A stretch of DNA of 64,000 bases. Source: Neolewinella agarilytica. GTDB lineage: Bacteria > Bacteroidota > Bacteroidia > Chitinophagales > Saprospiraceae. Under the pieces are notes generated by a model. That model was not told the DNA's origin and made no database searches. It saw nothing but the letters and a program-made list of their open reading frames with translations. Made by a program: the position numbers and the translations under genes. The stretch covers positions 1 through 64,000 of the forward strand of contig NZ_FOFB01000008.1 of NCBI RefSeq assembly GCF_900110645.1, written 5' to 3'. Each line of letters opens with the position of its first letter. The first letter of the stretch is position 1. Shown here piece by piece: positions 42,676 through 52,288 of the stretch.

Positions 42676-42705
42676 CAAATGTAAGTGTAATTTTTTTGAT
42701 ACCAA
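42676..42705 (-). promoter_or_regulatory. promoter of the beta-barrel gene
   Basis: On the minus strand TTG (42703-42705), 19 bp, TACATTTG (42676-42683). It overlaps nearly back to back with the divergent promoter at 42709-42738. Confidence 0.7.
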
Positions 42706-42708
42706 AAT

Positions 42709-42738
42709 TTGATTTTATCAATTTTTGGATTATGTTTG
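42709..42738 (+). promoter_or_regulatory. promoter of the small protein / DUF4132 operon
   Basis: TTG (42709-42711), 19 bp, TATGTTTG (42731-42738), a full consensus match. The predicted leader is about 25 nt before the ATG at 42769. Confidence 0.72.
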
Positions 42739-42768
42739 CATTGTTCCTCTAATTTTAATTATCTATAG

Positions 42769-43185
42769 ATGCCCGACATTAGTATCCGCCTCAAACGTCT
42801 TGGCAAAAAACGGATTCATAGCGTGCCGTATGTCATCACTTCAGAAGTGTCTACTCTTCGGGAACTGATCCGCGCCTGTGTAGAAAAAGAGGTAGACCGT
42901 TTTAATGAATCCCGGGAAGAACCCAAAGTCTTCGCTTTTCTGACACCCGCGGAGATTCAATCTCAGTCGCAAGATGGAAAAGTCAGTTTTGGTGAGCTGG
43001 CTAATCAGAACAAGGCCGATCAGGAGCAAGCCATCGCCGTTGCTCTGCAAGCGCACGAAGACGGCGTTTTTTGTGTCTTCATTGATGATGACGAAATTCG
43101 CTCCGCCAGCGACTCCATCACACTACAGGACGGAAGCATCGTCACTTTTTTACGCCTCACGTTTTTAACCGGTACGTTGTGGTAG
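42769..43185 (+). CDS. small conserved-looking protein, possible beta-grasp fold
   Basis: A 138-residue cytosolic protein, no recognised family. The order of elements is beta-hairpin (ISIRLKRLG..IHSVPYVIT), helix (TLRELIRACVEKEVDRFNE), strand (GVFCVFIDDDEI) and a final DGSIVTFLRLTFLTG. The final segment resembles the L-x-D-G-x-x-V-x-F-L ending of ubiquitin-like/beta-grasp proteins. It is 77 bp upstream of the 1700-residue gene and shares its promoter, so the two probably work together. The fold assignment is tentative. Confidence 0.55.
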   Translation: MPDISIRLKRLGKKRIHSVPYVITSEVSTLRELIRACVEKEVDRFNESREEPKVFAFLTPAEIQSQSQDGKVSFGELANQNKADQEQAIAVALQAHEDGVFCVFIDDDEIRSASDSITLQDGSIVTFLRLTFLTGTLW

Positions 43186-43262
43186 CCCTGTCTGGTTCTT
43201 AACTGACCAGCGTCGTTCTATTCTTTTGAGTATCGAGACCCTACACGAAAAAACAACCCTGA

Positions 43263-46200
43263 ATGATCTCTTCCGAACAGGCACAAAAATTTCTGAAACA
43301 GCATCAGTCTCCGCAGATTGAGGCAAAGCACTTCGCTCACCTCTCTGCTTCCTATCGTCAGCTGGGGAATATCATTACGCTTTGGGATCGTGGATCCCAA
43401 AAACGATCAGAGCGCGATGTATTTATCGAAGCCTTCGGAGAAGACCCGACTTTTAATCCCTTCACGACGACCGATGGTGCTAAACTCGCCGTCATCCTTT
43501 TCGGTGCGCCGAAGGCGCACCTCGTCCCCGCCATTTGGGAGCTCACCCACCGGATGCCCTACCAGGGCGGTTATTCCCGCCGGCCCTTCCGCCGCAAGCC
43601 GGAGGCCAACCCACTGGAACGTCGCCTCGAACGCATGCGGCAAATCTTCCAGGCGGGCAAGCTGGGCTTCTCCGGCCTCGACGTTTTTCAGACCGCGCAG
43701 TACGCCGGCTATTACCAATGGCAATCCAGCCAGATGGCACCATGGTTTGCTGCTGCGCTCAATGATCCGGCGACCGCAGACAAATTCCGCACACTACTGG
43801 CTGACATCATCGCCGGGGAAGACGAAATCGGTATTGTCAACCGGGGCATCATCAACGGATTACTGCTAACGGACGATCCGCAAAACTGGGCCATCGTCGA
43901 AGGGCTTCTCCTTGCCGCTCAGCGGCAGGAAGGTTTACGGCAGACCATTCTGGAGAGCTTAGACGAAACCTCCACTGGAGCGCTGAACCATTTTATCGGC
44001 ATCGTTCAGGAGCATAAACTGGCGCGTTTCAGCGCCGTCGTCCGGGCCGTAGATACCTGGTTTGGTTTTGGCTGGGAAGCGCCCAAACAGAAGACCATTG
44101 AGCGGACCCTTGCCCTGGCCCAGGGCTACCTCAATGATCCGGTTTCCGTAACCGATGGCCTGGCCGACAAAGACTCCCTCGTTTCCTACGTCGCCCTCTG
44201 GAGTGTGGCACTCACCAATGTGGATGAAGCCCTGAAACTGGCCGTGAAATTGCTCTTCGGCGAAGACCGGACGAAGAAGCTGCTCGCCCTGCTCTTCATC
44301 AGTGAAACGGGCCTGAGCAACACCCGGATAGAAAAGTACATCCACGACCATTTCGGCGAAGACCTGGAGATTGATTACTGGCTGTTGCGCAACGCACCTT
44401 CCGGAACGGAGATTACGGACAGCCTCTTCGACCGGATCATCCACTACGGAGACAGCTTGCCGAAAGAAGGGACAAAATTCGTGGGAACAATCTTTAGCTG
44501 GCGGACGACGGAGGCTACGCAGACCTACTTCTACAGCTGGCTCGTGCGCCGGGGCGGGAAGGAGCAGTTGCGGCGTTTGTGCGAAGACGTCAGCAAAATA
44601 CCGTCTACTACCCGCGAGCAATTGCTCCGCCGGGTATTCCCCAACGCTTATAGTTATTCCCTGAACTACAGTAATCCACTCGACAAAGAGACGGCGAAGA
44701 AAGCGGCGGGCGAAGACTGGAAGCGGGAGCTCATCCGCCAATCGGCTACCGACCGAAACTCGGCCGTGATGGCCACCGGAGTCCGTTTCCTGGGCGCATT
44801 GGAGCTGGAAGAAGCTGACCGGACGCTGATTATGGACCTTCTCCGCCGAAAGGGCAAAGACCTGCGGGCGGAACTGATCAAGGTCATCCTCGGTCAGGAT
44901 GAGCAGACCCTGAAGGCGATGGTCAGCGAGCTTATCGCCGCCAGAAGCGTCGATCAGCGGCTCGCTGCGTTGGAGATCATGACCGTTCTCTACGAAAAAG
45001 ACCAACTGACGACCTTCGTCCTTGCCCAACACGGCCTCTACCGGGAACGCGGTAAATTCAATAAGAATGAAGAAGTGTTGCTGGCGAAATTCGATGCGCC
45101 GCTGGAAGGGGAAATCTCCTACAACAACGGTTTTGGTATTATCGATTTTGACAATCTCACGCCGCTGATTGAGCCCAAAATTCAGTTTACGGAGAAGAAC
45201 GCCAGCGGTCTGGCCGGGCGGCTGAAATCGGCAGCTGCCAATATCGTGAACCGAATGACAGCCGGAGGCGGTTTCCTCTTTCCGGAGTTGGTGGACAAAA
45301 AGAAGATGCTTGCCGCCCTCAATGATTTGCTCAGTTTGCTGCAAAAACACGGAAAGCACGAGTACGAGTGCTGGAGCAGCAAGCAGTACTCCAATCTGAC
45401 TTTGTTAGAAAATGATTTTGGCCTCACGGAGGCAAAAGCCCACGATTTACCTCCGCGGGAGCGCTTGAATTATCTGCCGCTTCCGGAGGTGTGGCAAGGC
45501 TGGCATGAGCGCTGGCAGCTTACTGATTTTGAATTGATCTTTAGCATCCGGACGCTTAATCAGCACAATGCTTCATCGTGGTATAATGACAGTCCGCTGG
45601 CTCCGTTCCTGCAGCAATATGCCCCGGGCATGGCTCCGCCTGACTTGCCGGGAACCCCCGCTGAGAAGCGGGCGATGCAGTACGGTATGTCTCAACTACT
45701 GCGGATGTTTTTGGCCGCTTACGGGGACGATGATGTCATTTTTCAGTTTCAGGTAGACGTGCTGGAAGATATGATCGCCCGCCTGCCGGAAAAGCTCAAA
45801 GGGTGGATCCACTACAAAAATCAGTACGGCTACGACAATAAGATTTTCTGGGCGGACCAGCTTGCTAACGCCGTGCCGGGTGGCCTGCAGCGGATGGCTA
45901 ATAGAGACGTAGAAAAACGAGACCCCAAGGTGTTGAAACGGCTTTGGGATTTGCAACTGTACCTGATGGCGCAGAGCATTCTGAGCAAGGAAGAGGGCGA
46001 CGGGCCGTCCCGCAGTACTGCGGGACCGGGAACGGTAAAGAGCAGTGTACTAGACATCGCCAGGTTCCGCCCTAAGCGCCATAATGGCCGGCACCCGTTT
46101 CCGACGGTATGGACCAGCCTTCACCTCCACGAAAAGGGCCTCATCAATGATGATGATTTGCTGGTGCAAAGTCTTCAGCTTCCCGGCATCTTTCAACTGA

Positions 46201-48365
46201 TGAACGGTAACCGGATGCTGTTGCACCGGCAGAACAAAGAGGAGATGGTCATTCCCACCCGCCTCATGGATCCGTTACGGAAGAACCTCCTCGATCTGGA
46301 ACTGCAGCGCGGAGACCTGGAGACAGACGCGACCCCCTACGTAAAACAGCTACCCGTAGTGGAGGGCATGGATTACGTGTTCCGCACCCTCGAACGCCTG
46401 GGGAAAGAGACCCTGCAACGGGGTTACAGTTATTCCTCCGGCACTTCCAAAAAGGAGAGTTTCTCTGCTGTCCTGAAGAAAAGCATTGCTTCCTCAACCG
46501 ACACGGCACCTGCGTTCAGCGCCCGCGCCAAAACCTCCCCCATTCTCCCTCAGCGCTGGCTCGAAGTGGCTATGTATGCGCCGCAGTGGGCGCCCTGGAT
46601 TGCCGAGCACCTCAAAATGAAAGACCTCGAGATTGCCGTCTGGTGGTTTCACGCGCACGCCAGCGATTATATGAGCGGGCAAAAAGAAAAAACCATCGCT
46701 CAGCTCAGTCCCATTCCGAAAGAAGACTTTGCCCAGGGAGCGATTGACATCGACTGGTTCTACGTCGCCTACGCAGGCGTTGGCAAGCGCAACTGGAAAC
46801 TACTGCACGATGCGGCTAAATACATCTCAGACGGTAACGGCCACCGGCAGGTGAAAACATATTCATCGGTCATGTTGGGCGAGGTAAAAATCACCGAAAC
46901 CCTGAAGAGAATTAAGGAGAAGCGCGACAAGGTTTACGTCAAGGCCTTAGGCCTCATTCCCTTCAGCCGGACCCGCCCGGAGAAAGATATCCTGAACCGC
47001 TATAAAGTGCTACAGGAGTTCGTCCGCGAAAGCAAACAGTTTGGTGCTCAACGGCAGGAAAGCGAGAGAACGGCGGCCCGCATTGGCCTGGATAACCTGG
47101 CCCGAAACGCCGGTTATGACGACGTAACCCGCTTCACCTGGATCATGGAGGCCGAGGCTACCCGCACGATCATGGACCGCTCACTGGTAAGCATTGACAA
47201 CGTGGCTATTCAGCTGCTGATCGACGAAGACGGAAAGGCGGATATTCGGGTGACGAAGGATAATAAGCCGCAAAAATCCATCCCCGCCAAGCTGCGGAAG
47301 AACAAGGCCATCCTTACGCTCAAAGAGCATAAAACAGACCTTCGCCGGCAGTTCAGCCGTACCCGGCAATCGCTGGAAAACGCTATGCTGGCGGGCATCA
47401 CTTTCAGCCCTGAAGATCTGGTGAAGATTAATCAGCACCCGGTCGTGAAGCCGATGCTCGCGAAGCTGGTTCTCTTCGCCCCGGAGCGCGGCCTTACCGG
47501 ATTTTGGCGGCACAATCAATTGCTGGACGCCACGGGCAAAGCCCATGATCTAAGCGAGGAGGATCGCATCGTCATCGCCCACCCCGCCCACCTGTACCGG
47601 GCGATAGAATGGGACCGCTATCAACGCTATGCCTTCGACGAAAAACTAGTGCAGCCCTTCAAGCAAATCTTCCGGGAGTTGTACCTGATCACGGACGATG
47701 AGCGGGAGCAGAAAATTCAGTCGCTCCGCTATCAGGGGCACCAGATTCAACCTAAGAAAGCCGCCGCACTGCTGCGGACCCGTGGCTGGACGGTCAGCGA
47801 CACCGAAGGCCTGCAAAAGGTATATCACAAGCAAAACGTGGTGGCAACCATGTACGCGCTGGCGGATTGGTATTCTCCCTCCGACGTCGAAGCGCCCGTC
47901 ATCGAAGGCGTTACCTTCCACAATCGCCGCCGTGAAATACTGCCGCTCGAGGAGCTGGACCCCGTCCTCTTCAGTGAAGTCATGCGAGACATTGACCTGG
48001 TGGTAAGCGTCGCTCACGTTGGTGGTGTTGACCCGGAGGCCAGCCACTCTACCTTACAGATGCGGGCCGCGCTGGCCCGCGAGTCTGCCCGCCTCTTCAA
48101 AGCCGACAACGTGGAGGTGAAACAACGCCACATCGTCATTGAAGGTAAAATGGGCAGCTACAATATCCACCTCGGCAGCGGAATGGTGAGCAAGGGTGGA
48201 CTGCAGCTCAACATCATCGCTGTGCAAAGCCAGCATCGCGGCCGCCTCTTCCTCCCCTTCCTGGATGATGACCCGAAGTCCGCCGAGATCATCTCCAAGA
48301 TGAAACTGCTGGCCGAGGATGACCGAATTAAGGACCCTACGGTGTTGGGGCAGATTTTGGGGTAG
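43263..48365 (+). CDS. giant DUF4132-like protein (MolR/YehI-type)
   Basis: A 1700-residue soluble protein with no signal peptide. HEAT-like helical stretches run through the first 700 residues. The C-terminal third (YRAIEWDRYQRYAFDEKLVQ, FHNRRREILPLEELDPVLFS, then the closing NIHLGSGMVSK) is like DUF4132/MolR-family proteins. E. coli YehI and MolR, of related type, lie near a MoxR ATPase (YehL) and a VWA protein (YehP). Enzymatic activity is unknown. Two repeat insertions (46007-46026 and 46506-46524) fall in an ill-conserved area. Confidence 0.75.
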   Translation: MISSEQAQKFLKQHQSPQIEAKHFAHLSASYRQLGNIITLWDRGSQKRSERDVFIEAFGEDPTFNPFTTTDGAKLAVILFGAPKAHLVPAIWELTHRMPYQGGYSRRPFRRKPEANPLERRLERMRQIFQAGKLGFSGLDVFQTAQYAGYYQWQSSQMAPWFAAALNDPATADKFRTLLADIIAGEDEIGIVNRGIINGLLLTDDPQNWAIVEGLLLAAQRQEGLRQTILESLDETSTGALNHFIGIVQEHKLARFSAVVRAVDTWFGFGWEAPKQKTIERTLALAQGYLNDPVSVTDGLADKDSLVSYVALWSVALTNVDEALKLAVKLLFGEDRTKKLLALLFISETGLSNTRIEKYIHDHFGEDLEIDYWLLRNAPSGTEITDSLFDRIIHYGDSLPKEGTKFVGTIFSWRTTEATQTYFYSWLVRRGGKEQLRRLCEDVSKIPSTTREQLLRRVFPNAYSYSLNYSNPLDKETAKKAAGEDWKRELIRQSATDRNSAVMATGVRFLGALELEEADRTLIMDLLRRKGKDLRAELIKVILGQDEQTLKAMVSELIAARSVDQRLAALEIMTVLYEKDQLTTFVLAQHGLYRERGKFNKNEEVLLAKFDAPLEGEISYNNGFGIIDFDNLTPLIEPKIQFTEKNASGLAGRLKSAAANIVNRMTAGGGFLFPELVDKKKMLAALNDLLSLLQKHGKHEYECWSSKQYSNLTLLENDFGLTEAKAHDLPPRERLNYLPLPEVWQGWHERWQLTDFELIFSIRTLNQHNASSWYNDSPLAPFLQQYAPGMAPPDLPGTPAEKRAMQYGMSQLLRMFLAAYGDDDVIFQFQVDVLEDMIARLPEKLKGWIHYKNQYGYDNKIFWADQLANAVPGGLQRMANRDVEKRDPKVLKRLWDLQLYLMAQSILSKEEGDGPSRSTAGPGTVKSSVLDIARFRPKRHNGRHPFPTVWTSLHLHEKGLINDDDLLVQSLQLPGIFQLMNGNRMLLHRQNKEEMVIPTRLMDPLRKNLLDLELQRGDLETDATPYVKQLPVVEGMDYVFRTLERLGKETLQRGYSYSSGTSKKESFSAVLKKSIASSTDTAPAFSARAKTSPILPQRWLEVAMYAPQWAPWIAEHLKMKDLEIAVWWFHAHASDYMSGQKEKTIAQLSPIPKEDFAQGAIDIDWFYVAYAGVGKRNWKLLHDAAKYISDGNGHRQVKTYSSVMLGEVKITETLKRIKEKRDKVYVKALGLIPFSRTRPEKDILNRYKVLQEFVRESKQFGAQRQESERTAARIGLDNLARNAGYDDVTRFTWIMEAEATRTIMDRSLVSIDNVAIQLLIDEDGKADIRVTKDNKPQKSIPAKLRKNKAILTLKEHKTDLRRQFSRTRQSLENAMLAGITFSPEDLVKINQHPVVKPMLAKLVLFAPERGLTGFWRHNQLLDATGKAHDLSEEDRIVIAHPAHLYRAIEWDRYQRYAFDEKLVQPFKQIFRELYLITDDEREQKIQSLRYQGHQIQPKKAAALLRTRGWTVSDTEGLQKVYHKQNVVATMYALADWYSPSDVEAPVIEGVTFHNRRREILPLEELDPVLFSEVMRDIDLVVSVAHVGGVDPEASHSTLQMRAALARESARLFKADNVEVKQRHIVIEGKMGSYNIHLGSGMVSKGGLQLNIIAVQSQHRGRLFLPFLDDDPKSAEIISKMKLLAEDDRIKDPTVLGQILG
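46007..46026. repeat. perfect 20-bp palindrome inside the giant gene
   Basis: GTCCCGCAGTACTGCGGGAC is its own reverse complement. It is read as PSRSTAG in the protein. A copy with one change lies in the intergenic region at 1440-1459. Confidence 0.8.
46506..46524 (+). repeat. interspersed repeat inside the giant gene
   Basis: GCACCTGCGTTCAGCGCCC (4-bp spacer form). Translated APAFSA in the same frame used in pssA and the LytTR regulator. Confidence 0.7.
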
Positions 48366-48503
48366 CAGGGATAGATTGATAGTAGAGGTAGTATGGTAGT
48401 AGTCGCTATGAGTTCAAGCTTCCGTCTTGGACTGGTAGGCGGTGCGTGCAATACGATAAACTAGTAATTCCGCAACACGATAAACTAATTTTTCCGCAGA
48501 ATG

Positions 48504-51500
48504 TCAAAAAAACGCCTGTACCTGCGCCCGCCCAACATGCACGGTTTTGGCCTCTCCCGTTTGCCGGCCTTCGTAGCTGAGGGTGAGCTGAAGGTAGGAG
48601 CCGAGTTGGCGGGTAGCACCCACATTCCAGAGCAGGTTGCGGCCGGGCTGTAAACCCTGCAGCAGGGCGAAGCCTACGGGGCTGCTGGAATCGCCTTCAA
48701 AAGCAATGTCGATCCAGCGGAAAGAAGTCGTGAGCCAGTTTTTGTAGTTGCCCTCAAAGCTGAGTTCCAGGCGATCCGTTGCTTCGTTGTTGCCCGCTGC
48801 CAGTACGTTGGTTTCCTGGCCGATCAGTAGCTTGGTTACCAGGCGGAGTTCACCAGGTTGCCAGTTAACGCTGGGCTCCAGGCTCTGGCGCTGAATCTGG
48901 AAATCTTTGTTGTTGAAGAACTCCGAGTCCGCCTCCCGGCGGCCAGTCAGGCCCGCTGCTTCGAGGCTTAGTTGATCATTGGGTCGGTAGCGGAAGCGGA
49001 GGGTCCAGTCTTCCTGCCGGCTGGACTCATAGCCGGTGGTGAGTACCCGCCGGTTACGGCGGTCGCTGTTGCTGAGCTGGACGTCGTATTTTGGGTTGGC
49101 GCGGTTAAAGAAAAGCCCGTGACGACGGCTCAGGGAGAGCGCCACCAGGCTGGAATCCGCTACGGCTAGTTGCAGCGGGTTCCACGATTGGATGGCATCG
49201 CTGTCACGGGTCTTGCGGTCAATCTGCAGGTTGGTGTTGAAGCTGAACTTGCGCAGGGTCTTGCGCAGGCCCCTGGCGTCTTTCCAGATCCGGGCGGGAT
49301 CCCAGTTGAGCTTTTGGTTCAGGGCGACGTTGTCCGTCCGGATGAAGTCGTTGCTGAAGACGGAGACGCGCACGTAATCGGCAATGTCCGCAAATGGGGC
49401 AATCTCCATCTCGTTGGGTTGGATTTTGTTGTCGTTGTTATACAGACTGTCCTGCCAAATGTATTGCCCCTGCCCGGCCCCGACGAAAAGGTACTGGAAG
49501 TCGACCCGGGGCTCCCGCCCGTTCCCAACCTGATAAGTGGTCTGGGTTCGGAAAGCTTGCTGAATTGCCGTCGTTCGCAGGTCAAGACGCCCTAAAAAGG
49601 TGCGGCTGGGCTGATCGTCCGTCACCAATTCAGGGTCTTCGATGGAGAGATCCCGAAAGGTGAAATTACCGCCAAACTGGATGTGTTTACTGGCGGTATA
49701 ATTTCCCTCTGCACTCACCTCGCTGGCGCGGGTGCTGACGGCTAGTTCGCGGCCTTTTGGTAACTGGTCCGTTCGTTGATTGACGGTCAGTCCGAATTTA
49801 TATTTATCATTCCCGGGTGCCGTGATGCCTGCCAGGTATTTATCGAACTGAAAGGAGAGCGGCGAGAGGGTATCCTGGCCGGTCTCCTGCCGAATGGACT
49901 GCTCTCCTTCGTAACTTCCGCTGATGCCCCAGCCGCCGAGTGATTCAAAGGTTTTACTCAGTTTTACGGACGGGCGGCGGAAGCTTCCCGAGGCTGTAAG
50001 ATCTTCACTATCGAGGAGGCTGGCTTTTGCATCCAGTGCCCAGCCTTTTGACCGTAGGCTGGCCGCGGCCGCATGCCGGTTACCGGCGTAGCTTTCGCCA
50101 CGGGTAAATTGCTCGAAGTCGTAGTCCAGTCGGCCCAAACCATTTCGCAACAGCCCGATGCCTGCGCCTACGATCTGTTCCTGTTCCCGTTCGGGTTGGC
50201 TGGTGCCCAGGCGGTTACTCAGGTTCCAACTCCGGAAAAATTCAGGAGATCGGTAGGGGTTGATGGTATTGAAGGTCTCCTCCACCAGTTCGTAATGCCC
50301 GCGGGTGCTGACGGACCAACCGGCGCTGTCGGGACCGATGCGCAGCGTTCGGTCGGCGTCAATGCGCAGGGCGTTGCCGTTGTCGTCCTCACTGTCTAGC
50401 CGGCTGAATCGGTTGCGGTCCAGTTTGGAACGGGAGCCTTCGATGCGGAGGCTGCCTTCACCGTCAAAACGATACTCTCCGCCCAGGGCGATGAGCTGTT
50501 GTTGTTCCGGGGCAACAAGGTCGATCAGTGGGGCGAAACTGCCCAGTGGGGTGCAGGTTTCCGGGTCAAAGCCTACGTAGCGGTATACCCGTTCGTTGGC
50601 TGGCCGTTCCGGGTCTAATTCATACTGGCCGTTGCCACTTCCCCGATCGGTGAAAGAGGCGATGTAACGACCGTTAGCATCGGCGAGCAGGTAGAAGGTG
50701 TCGCGGGTGATGCCACCGCAGGTGTAGGTAGTGTCTACCAACGAATAGGTAGCGCGTACCTCGGAGCGACCATTGAGTGTATCCAGGCTGAAGATGGGGA
50801 TTCCGCCTGTGATGTCGCCGGCTTCGCTGAGTTGCTGTCGCTGATTGGCGGTTAGTTCAAGATCGCCGGTGGCGGTGCGGCTGTCTTGTTGGGTGTAACC
50901 GTTGAGGTAGGCGCTGACGCGGCCATGATCGTAACGGGTGCTGCCGGTGGCGAGGGTGCGGACGTAGCGCTGGTCAGCAAATTCATATTCGGCCGTGATG
51001 CGGCTGTCTCGCGTGATGAGCCGTCGGGTAGTGAAGGTGAGTTCGGCCAGGTTGTAGTCGATGGTGTAGTCAGCGTCGAGCCCTCTCCTTAATAATTGGC
51101 CGTCGAGGAAGATACGCTCCGTGCCAGCCAGTACGATGAGGAATCGCTGGCCGCCGTCTCCGGTTAGTTGATAAGGACCCTGGTTACCCTCAATGGGTTG
51201 AATTTGCTGGCGGGTAAACTGGCCACGGGCAACGGCGATGGAGGCCGTGGTGGTAAGTAAGGGGGGAAGGGAATAAAGAGTTGAGTGGGAAGGAGGAGGC
51301 CTTTCACTCTTTGCTCCCTTAACCCCTTTCCCTGCACCTGCGTCCGCGCCCGAAACCGTTGTGAAAGTAGCACCTTCCAGTTTTTTGAAGTAGCGTAGAA
51401 AATAACCGTCGGGGTTACGCAATTCGTAGTCTCCGGCCGTCAGCTGCGTACGGTTTTTTCGCAACTGGATGAAAATTTTATCAAACTCCCGCAGTTGTTG

Positions 51501-52082
51501 GGTAGTGCCTTCGGGTTGCACGGGCAGACTCTCGTCAGTAATGGCCGCAGAGACTTCGATACCGTTGCCCAGCTCGCCGTCCATTTGCAGATTGAAGGCA
51601 GAATTCAATACTAAATCCTGGCGGTTACCAAAACTGATGGCCCGGCTGAAGCTGCCGCTGGTGCGTACTTTTCCGTCGTTACCCAGCAGTCCGGAGCGTA
51701 CATAATCATCATAACCACCGATGACTAAACCGCCTTCCTCGGTCTGCAGGGAGGCAGAGTCCAGCAGCCGGACCCGCTCGTCCAGCGCAAAGGGCAGTAC
51801 GCGGAAAAGCATCCGTACGGAGTCTGGCAGGTCGACGGATTGCCAGCGGAGGTAACGGCCATTTAGTGCGTAGTCGGTAGTCGGTAGACGGAAGCTGGTG
51901 GCGGCGTCAAATATTTCAAAACTACCTGGCGCTACCGTCAGGGTATCGACGAGTTGGCCTGCGGGATTGACGGCAACGGTGGTGTCCCGGAGGTTGGACA
52001 GTGGGTGGGACTGGGCCAGCAGACTGCCGCTAAGCAGTAGCCAGAGTGGGAGGGTCCATATCCACGTTTTACATCCAATCAC
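48504..52082 (-). CDS. large outer-membrane beta-barrel protein, unknown
   Basis: About 1192 residues from the GTG at 52082 (signal peptide IGCKTWIWTLPLWLLLSGSL...AQ); a longer frame to 52199 begins in the interspersed repeat and is rejected. The stretch EFDKIFIQLRKNRTQLTAGD is like that of large Bacteroidota barrels (SprA-like region). The rest is a long series of amphipathic strands. Probably in the outer membrane; function unknown. An insertion at 51230-51351 (read GADAGAGKGVKGAKS) is made of repeat sequence. Confidence 0.7.
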   Translation of the reverse strand: MIGCKTWIWTLPLWLLLSGSLLAQSHPLSNLRDTTVAVNPAGQLVDTLTVAPGSFEIFDAATSFRLPTTDYALNGRYLRWQSVDLPDSVRMLFRVLPFALDERVRLLDSASLQTEEGGLVIGGYDDYVRSGLLGNDGKVRTSGSFSRAISFGNRQDLVLNSAFNLQMDGELGNGIEVSAAITDESLPVQPEGTTQQLREFDKIFIQLRKNRTQLTAGDYELRNPDGYFLRYFKKLEGATFTTVSGADAGAGKGVKGAKSERPPPSHSTLYSLPPLLTTTASIAVARGQFTRQQIQPIEGNQGPYQLTGDGGQRFLIVLAGTERIFLDGQLLRRGLDADYTIDYNLAELTFTTRRLITRDSRITAEYEFADQRYVRTLATGSTRYDHGRVSAYLNGYTQQDSRTATGDLELTANQRQQLSEAGDITGGIPIFSLDTLNGRSEVRATYSLVDTTYTCGGITRDTFYLLADANGRYIASFTDRGSGNGQYELDPERPANERVYRYVGFDPETCTPLGSFAPLIDLVAPEQQQLIALGGEYRFDGEGSLRIEGSRSKLDRNRFSRLDSEDDNGNALRIDADRTLRIGPDSAGWSVSTRGHYELVEETFNTINPYRSPEFFRSWNLSNRLGTSQPEREQEQIVGAGIGLLRNGLGRLDYDFEQFTRGESYAGNRHAAAASLRSKGWALDAKASLLDSEDLTASGSFRRPSVKLSKTFESLGGWGISGSYEGEQSIRQETGQDTLSPLSFQFDKYLAGITAPGNDKYKFGLTVNQRTDQLPKGRELAVSTRASEVSAEGNYTASKHIQFGGNFTFRDLSIEDPELVTDDQPSRTFLGRLDLRTTAIQQAFRTQTTYQVGNGREPRVDFQYLFVGAGQGQYIWQDSLYNNDNKIQPNEMEIAPFADIADYVRVSVFSNDFIRTDNVALNQKLNWDPARIWKDARGLRKTLRKFSFNTNLQIDRKTRDSDAIQSWNPLQLAVADSSLVALSLSRRHGLFFNRANPKYDVQLSNSDRRNRRVLTTGYESSRQEDWTLRFRYRPNDQLSLEAAGLTGRREADSEFFNNKDFQIQRQSLEPSVNWQPGELRLVTKLLIGQETNVLAAGNNEATDRLELSFEGNYKNWLTTSFRWIDIAFEGDSSSPVGFALLQGLQPGRNLLWNVGATRQLGSYLQLTLSYEGRQTGEAKTVHVGRAQVQAFF
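51309..51351. repeat. composite repeat inside the outer-membrane gene (34-mer + 19-mer)
   Basis: A 34-nt segment (51309-51342; it ends in TGCACCTGCG) matches 58703-58736 inside the helicase gene at 29 of 34 positions, and runs into a full 19-mer TGCACCTGCGTCCGCGCCC (51333-51351). It is translated on the minus strand in a different reading frame from the helicase copy. Confidence 0.8.
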
Positions 52083-52179
52083 GATAAGGGGAACGATTAG
52101 GAAGCTTGCTTTGGTTTGATGCCTTGGGAGATAGCGCCCGTGGCCCGACGTGTTCTGGCATTTAGGCAAGCTCATTGGG

Positions 52180-52198
52180 GGGCGCGGCCGCAGGTGCA
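52180..52198 (-). repeat. interspersed repeat between divergent genes
   Basis: GGGCGCGGCCGCAGGTGCA, an exact member, lies between the outer-membrane gene (minus) and the kinase gene (plus). Confidence 0.85.
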
Positions 52199-52288
52199 AA
52201 GCATGTTTTATAGCAGAGATCGCTGTTCTGACACAAAACCCCTACTTTCGGTATTGTCTACTTACGTTTTACTTAATGTTATCCCAAA

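Noticed and set aside
43959-45359. 466-codon open frame on the minus strand
   Set aside because: It is antisense to the DUF4132-like gene and lacks domains.
52083-52199. longer N-terminus of the outer-membrane barrel
   Set aside because: It begins in an interspersed repeat, and the signal peptide starts at the GTG at 52082.
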